Under the pieces are notes generated by a model. The model did not search any database and was not told where the DNA came from. It saw only the letters and a program-made list of their open reading frames with translations. From Nocardioides daejeonensis (GTDB lineage Bacteria > Actinomycetota > Actinomycetes > Propionibacteriales > Nocardioidaceae): 64,000 nt of DNA. Positions within the stretch are counted from its first letter, which is position 1, and every line of letters begins with the position of its first letter. Of the stretch, positions 61,667 through 64,000 are shown piece by piece. The position numbers and the translations under genes were made by a program. The stretch is taken from positions 868,001-932,000 of the forward strand of contig NZ_QHKZ01000001.1 of the NCBI RefSeq assembly GCF_003194585.1. Reading direction: 5' to 3'.

Positions 61667-62410
61667 ATGACCGCTCCAGCATTGGTGTGCCTGGCACACG
61701 GGAGCCGAGACCCTCGTTCCGCCGAGACCATCGCGGGGCTCGTCGCGGAGGTGCGGGCGTTGCGCCCCGACCTGCGCATCGAGACCGCGTTCCTCGAGCT
61801 CTCCAAGCCGTCCTTCGGCACGGTGGTCTCGAAGCTCGTGCGCGCCGGCTACGAGGAGATCGTGGTCGTTCCGCTGCTGCTGACCGAGGCCTACCACGCA
61901 AAGGTCGATGTGCCGGCCGCGATCGCCGAGCAGACCGCGAAGCACGAGGGCTTGCGGATCAGGGCCTCGTCGATCCTCGGCCTGGAGCATGCCTTCCTCG
62001 AGGTGCTCGACCTGCGGCTGCGGGCCGCGCTCAAGGAGGCGCGGGTTCGTGAGCTCGACGCGCTGGTGCTCGCTGCGGCAGGATCCAGCGATCCGCTTGC
62101 CAACCGCACGGTGGCCCGCCTGGCCCGGGTCTGGGGCGCCCACCACCACCTGCCGGTGAAGGCTGCCTTCGCCTCGACCGCTCCCCCGGCGACCGGTGAG
62201 GCCGTGCGCGCCTTCCGTGCCGAGGGTCGCCGTCACATTGCGGTCGGCTCGCTGTTCCTGGCGCCGGGCTTCCTGCCCGACCGCGCCGGCGAGCTCGCGC
62301 TCGAGGCGGGCGCCGTCGCGGTCTCCGCTCCCCTGGGCGCCCACCAGGAGCTGGCGCGGGTCATCCTCGCCCGCTACGCCGTCGGCGCCGTGGAGCTCGT
62401 CCCCGTCTGA
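61667..62410 (+). CDS. CbiX/SirB-type sirohydrochlorin chelatase
   Basis: This 247-residue protein has two homologous CbiX halves: LVCLAHGSRDPRSAETI with a metal-binding His and VVVPLLLTEAYHAKVDVP in the first, VLAAAGSSDP and HIAVGSLFLAPGFLPDRA in the second. It would insert Fe2+ into sirohydrochlorin to make siroheme for the sulfite reductase (or cobalt for B12). ATG 61667 follows AGGGAGG at about 10 nt and lies 55 bp after cysH, in the same operon. Confidence 0.9.
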   Translation: MTAPALVCLAHGSRDPRSAETIAGLVAEVRALRPDLRIETAFLELSKPSFGTVVSKLVRAGYEEIVVVPLLLTEAYHAKVDVPAAIAEQTAKHEGLRIRASSILGLEHAFLEVLDLRLRAALKEARVRELDALVLAAAGSSDPLANRTVARLARVWGAHHHLPVKAAFASTAPPATGEAVRAFRAEGRRHIAVGSLFLAPGFLPDRAGELALEAGAVAVSAPLGAHQELARVILARYAVGAVELVPV

Positions 62411-62450
62411 TCCGCCGAAGTGCCACGCCACTGCGGGACGCTTCGGCGGT

Positions 62451-62834
62451 TCAGTCCACGAGGAGCTCGCGGAGGCGCAGCAACGTGTCGGCCGGGTCCG
62501 AGGTGACGCCCCCGTGCACCGGGCCGGGCTGGAGGACGGTGCTGCGCGGGGCCTTGATGAAGCCGAAGCGCGTGCCCAGCGGTGCCCCGGCGGCGGCTCC
62601 GGCCCTGGCCGTGCCCCGACAGACCGCCTCGATGTAGGCCATGCCGTCGCACACCTGCTCAAGGTCCAGGGCGGGATCCAAGGCCAGGAGTCGCGCGTCT
62701 TCGCAGCGCCAGGCGACGTCGAGGAACCCGGCCGACTGGCAGTGCACCACCACACCGAGATTGACGAACTCCTCGCGGTGCACCCGCGGGACACAACGGA
62801 TCACGACGTACTCGTAGGGTGCAGGCGTGCTCAT
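62451..62834 (-). CDS. DUF3037 protein
   Basis: This 127-residue protein begins MSTPAPYEYVVIRCVPRVHREEFVNLGVVVHC, the DUF3037 signature. The rest is an alpha/beta core with TRFGFIKAPRSTVLQPGPVHGG. Its ATG overlaps the HipA-like kinase stop by 4 bp, so the two are co-translated. DUF3037 genes often pair with HipA-like kinases; the protein may be its substrate or regulator. No biochemical role is established. Confidence 0.85.
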   Translation of the reverse strand: MSTPAPYEYVVIRCVPRVHREEFVNLGVVVHCQSAGFLDVAWRCEDARLLALDPALDLEQVCDGMAYIEAVCRGTARAGAAAGAPLGTRFGFIKAPRSTVLQPGPVHGGVTSDPADTLLRLRELLVD

Positions 62835-63595
62835 CGGGCGACCTCCGGGAGCCACTGCCTGGTCGCGAGGCGGGCACCGAGGAACCGGACGTACGCCGCG
62901 CGCAGCAGAGCAGGCGACTCCGCGCCGGGTACGGGCTCGAGCCACTCGTCCGGCACCTGCGCCAGCACATCGAGCAGAACCGACTCGTCGAGCAGTCCAC
63001 TGATCTCGCGGTCCGCCTCGGGGAGAGCGCCCGCATGATCGAGGAGCACGTGGTCGCCGGCGTCCCAGGGCTGGGCGGCGAAGCGCTCCGGATCGGTGAT
63101 CCCCCGGCTCCAGCCGTGGTGGAAGTAGAGCGAGGCGCCATGATCGATCACCCAGAGCTGACGGTGCCAGACCAACATGTTGGGGTTGCGCCAGGAGCGA
63201 TCGACGTTCGCGCAGAACGCGTCCAGCCAGAGCACCTTCGCCGCGTCTGTCTCGCCCTCCGGCACGGCACCGTCGAAGCCGAAGGAACCGGGCAGGAAGT
63301 CCACCCCGAGGTTGAGACCGACACTGGCGGTGAGCAGGTCCTGGACCTCCTCGTCTGCCTCGTAGCGAGCGATCTCGTGGCTGAGCTCGAGCGCTACCAG
63401 ACGGGGCGTACGCAGGCCGATCCGCCGCGCCAGCTCGCTCACGATCACCTCCGCGACGAGCACCCGGAGGCCCTGGCCGGCTCCTCGGAACTTGCAGACA
63501 TAGGTGCCGAGGTCGTCGGCCTCGACGATTCCCGGCAGGGAGCCGCCTTCACGGAGCGGGGTCGCGTAGCGGGTGATCCGCTGAGTGGGGATCAT
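62831..63595 (-). CDS. HipA-like kinase
   Basis: This 254-residue protein resembles a compact HipA/PI4K-like kinase fold. The nucleotide part begins with VEADDLGTYVCKFRGAGQGLRVLVAE; the catalytic Asp and metal site are in DAFCANVDRSWRNPNM and VIDHGASLYFHH. It lacks the N-terminal domain of classical HipA and no HipB antitoxin is next to it. ATG 63595 overlaps the PPK2 stop and its own stop overlaps the DUF3037 start. The target is unknown. Confidence 0.82.
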   Translation of the reverse strand: MIPTQRITRYATPLREGGSLPGIVEADDLGTYVCKFRGAGQGLRVLVAEVIVSELARRIGLRTPRLVALELSHEIARYEADEEVQDLLTASVGLNLGVDFLPGSFGFDGAVPEGETDAAKVLWLDAFCANVDRSWRNPNMLVWHRQLWVIDHGASLYFHHGWSRGITDPERFAAQPWDAGDHVLLDHAGALPEADREISGLLDESVLLDVLAQVPDEWLEPVPGAESPALLRAAYVRFLGARLATRQWLPEVAR

Positions 63596-64000
63596 GCGAG
63601 CGGAGCCTCCTGCTCCAACCGGGCACGCTGCTCGGCCACGTCGAAGTCAGCGATCGGCCAGGTCAGCTCCAGGCTGCGGAACGTCTCCAGCAGCAGCTGC
63701 GCGACCGCCAGGTCACGCAGCCACTTGCGGTCGCTCGGCACGATGTGCCACGGAGCGTGCGCGGTGTGCGTACGCTCGACCGCCACCTCGTAGGCCGCGC
63801 GGTAGTCGGACCAGCGGGCCCGCTCGTCGATGTCGCCGGGGTTGAACTTCCAGTGCTTGGACTCGTCGTCGAGCCGCGCCATCAGCCGTTCCCGCTGCTC
63901 CTCGGGTGAGATGTGCAGGAGGCACTTCACCACCACGACACCGTGGTCGGCCAGCTCCCTCTCGAAGCTCGTGATCGCCGTGTAGCGGCGCTCGATCTCC
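63592..64000 (-). CDS. Polyphosphate kinase 2 family protein, 5' part outside window
   Basis: The 136 C-terminal residues are present. Typical PPK2 segments are VVVKCLLHISPEEQRERL, KHWKFNPGDIDERARWSDY and the APWHIVPSDRKWLRDLAVA region. PPK2 enzymes transfer phosphate between polyphosphate and nucleotides. The lid and Walker-like motifs lie beyond the right edge, so the class cannot be told. The stop overlaps the HipA-like start by 4 bp (ATGA), giving a PPK2, HipA, DUF3037 order. Confidence 0.9.
   Translation of the reverse strand, partial: EIERRYTAITSFERELADHGVVVVKCLLHISPEEQRERLMARLDDESKHWKFNPGDIDERARWSDYRAAYEVAVERTHTAHAPWHIVPSDRKWLRDLAVAQLLLETFRSLELTWPIADFDVAEQRARLEQEAPLA

Overview
The window is 64 kb of high-GC actinobacterial chromosome. 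The gene order around ruvCAB, yebC, pdxT, pdxS, pgsA, an HIT-family gene and thrS, the SsgA-like protein, the many probable leaderless starts (a TANNNT box 6-8 nt before the start codon) and the protein sequences all point to a Nocardioides-like member of the Propionibacteriales. That assignment is inference from gene content; there is no 16S gene here.

Left chromosomal arm, 1-26.7 kb, mostly minus strand. It starts with the end of a peptide/nickel-type ABC transporter (lipoprotein and one permease). Next come aspS, hisS and an MBL-fold hydrolase, a DUF349 gene, rsh (ppGpp synthetase/hydrolase), a long-form GAPDH, apt, yajC and ruvB-ruvA-ruvC with a LexA-type box. Then follow yebC, pdxT, a nitronate monooxygenase, three hypothetical genes, pdxS, pgsA, arginine deiminase, an HIT protein, thrS, a polytopic membrane protein and a small lipoprotein. 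The conserved actinobacterial order is visible but altered: no secD/secF lies between yajC and apt, no acyltransferase/pimA lies after pgsA, and arcA sits between the HIT gene and pgsA. A 21-bp dispersed repeat occurs next to rsh and, in frame, at two places inside thrS.

Genomic island, 26,754-50,448. A 23.7-kb element is integrated in the 3' end of tRNA-Val(GAC). It has a 21-bp direct repeat at its ends, a tyrosine integrase at the left end, and two small HTH/excisionase-type genes and a MobF relaxase at the right end. I see no coupling protein or type IV secretion genes, so it looks like an integrative mobilizable element. The cargo is a coherent hydrocarbon/lipid set. A TetR regulator and a hot-dog thioesterase face an MMPL exporter and a P450. 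An AraC regulator faces a long coupled operon of ferredoxin, a CYP153-like alkane hydroxylase, ferredoxin reductase, another P450, a transglutaminase-like protein, an aldehyde dehydrogenase and a short-chain dehydrogenase. A BtrH-like protein, a second thioesterase and a PlsC-like acyltransferase follow. My reading is that the P450s and dehydrogenases oxidise an aliphatic chain, and the thioesterases, acyltransferases and exporter load, transfer or move the product. The BtrH, transglutaminase and exporter part is not a pathway I recognise.

Right chromosomal arm, 50.4-64 kb. It carries tRNA-Val(GAC), tRNA-Cys and tRNA-Gly, a class IV aminotransferase, an SsgA-like protein and tRNA-Val(CAC). 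Then come a frameshifted HTH regulator, a PEP-mutase-family enzyme, two small unknown genes, a K+ channel with an RCK domain, a YihY-type membrane protein and glyA. A cysteine-assimilation operon follows: a leader peptide ending in CWPC, sulfite reductase, a small zinc-ribbon protein, APS reductase and a CbiX-type chelatase. The window ends with a minus-strand set of PPK2 (cut by the window end), a HipA-like kinase and a DUF3037 protein joined by 4-bp overlaps.
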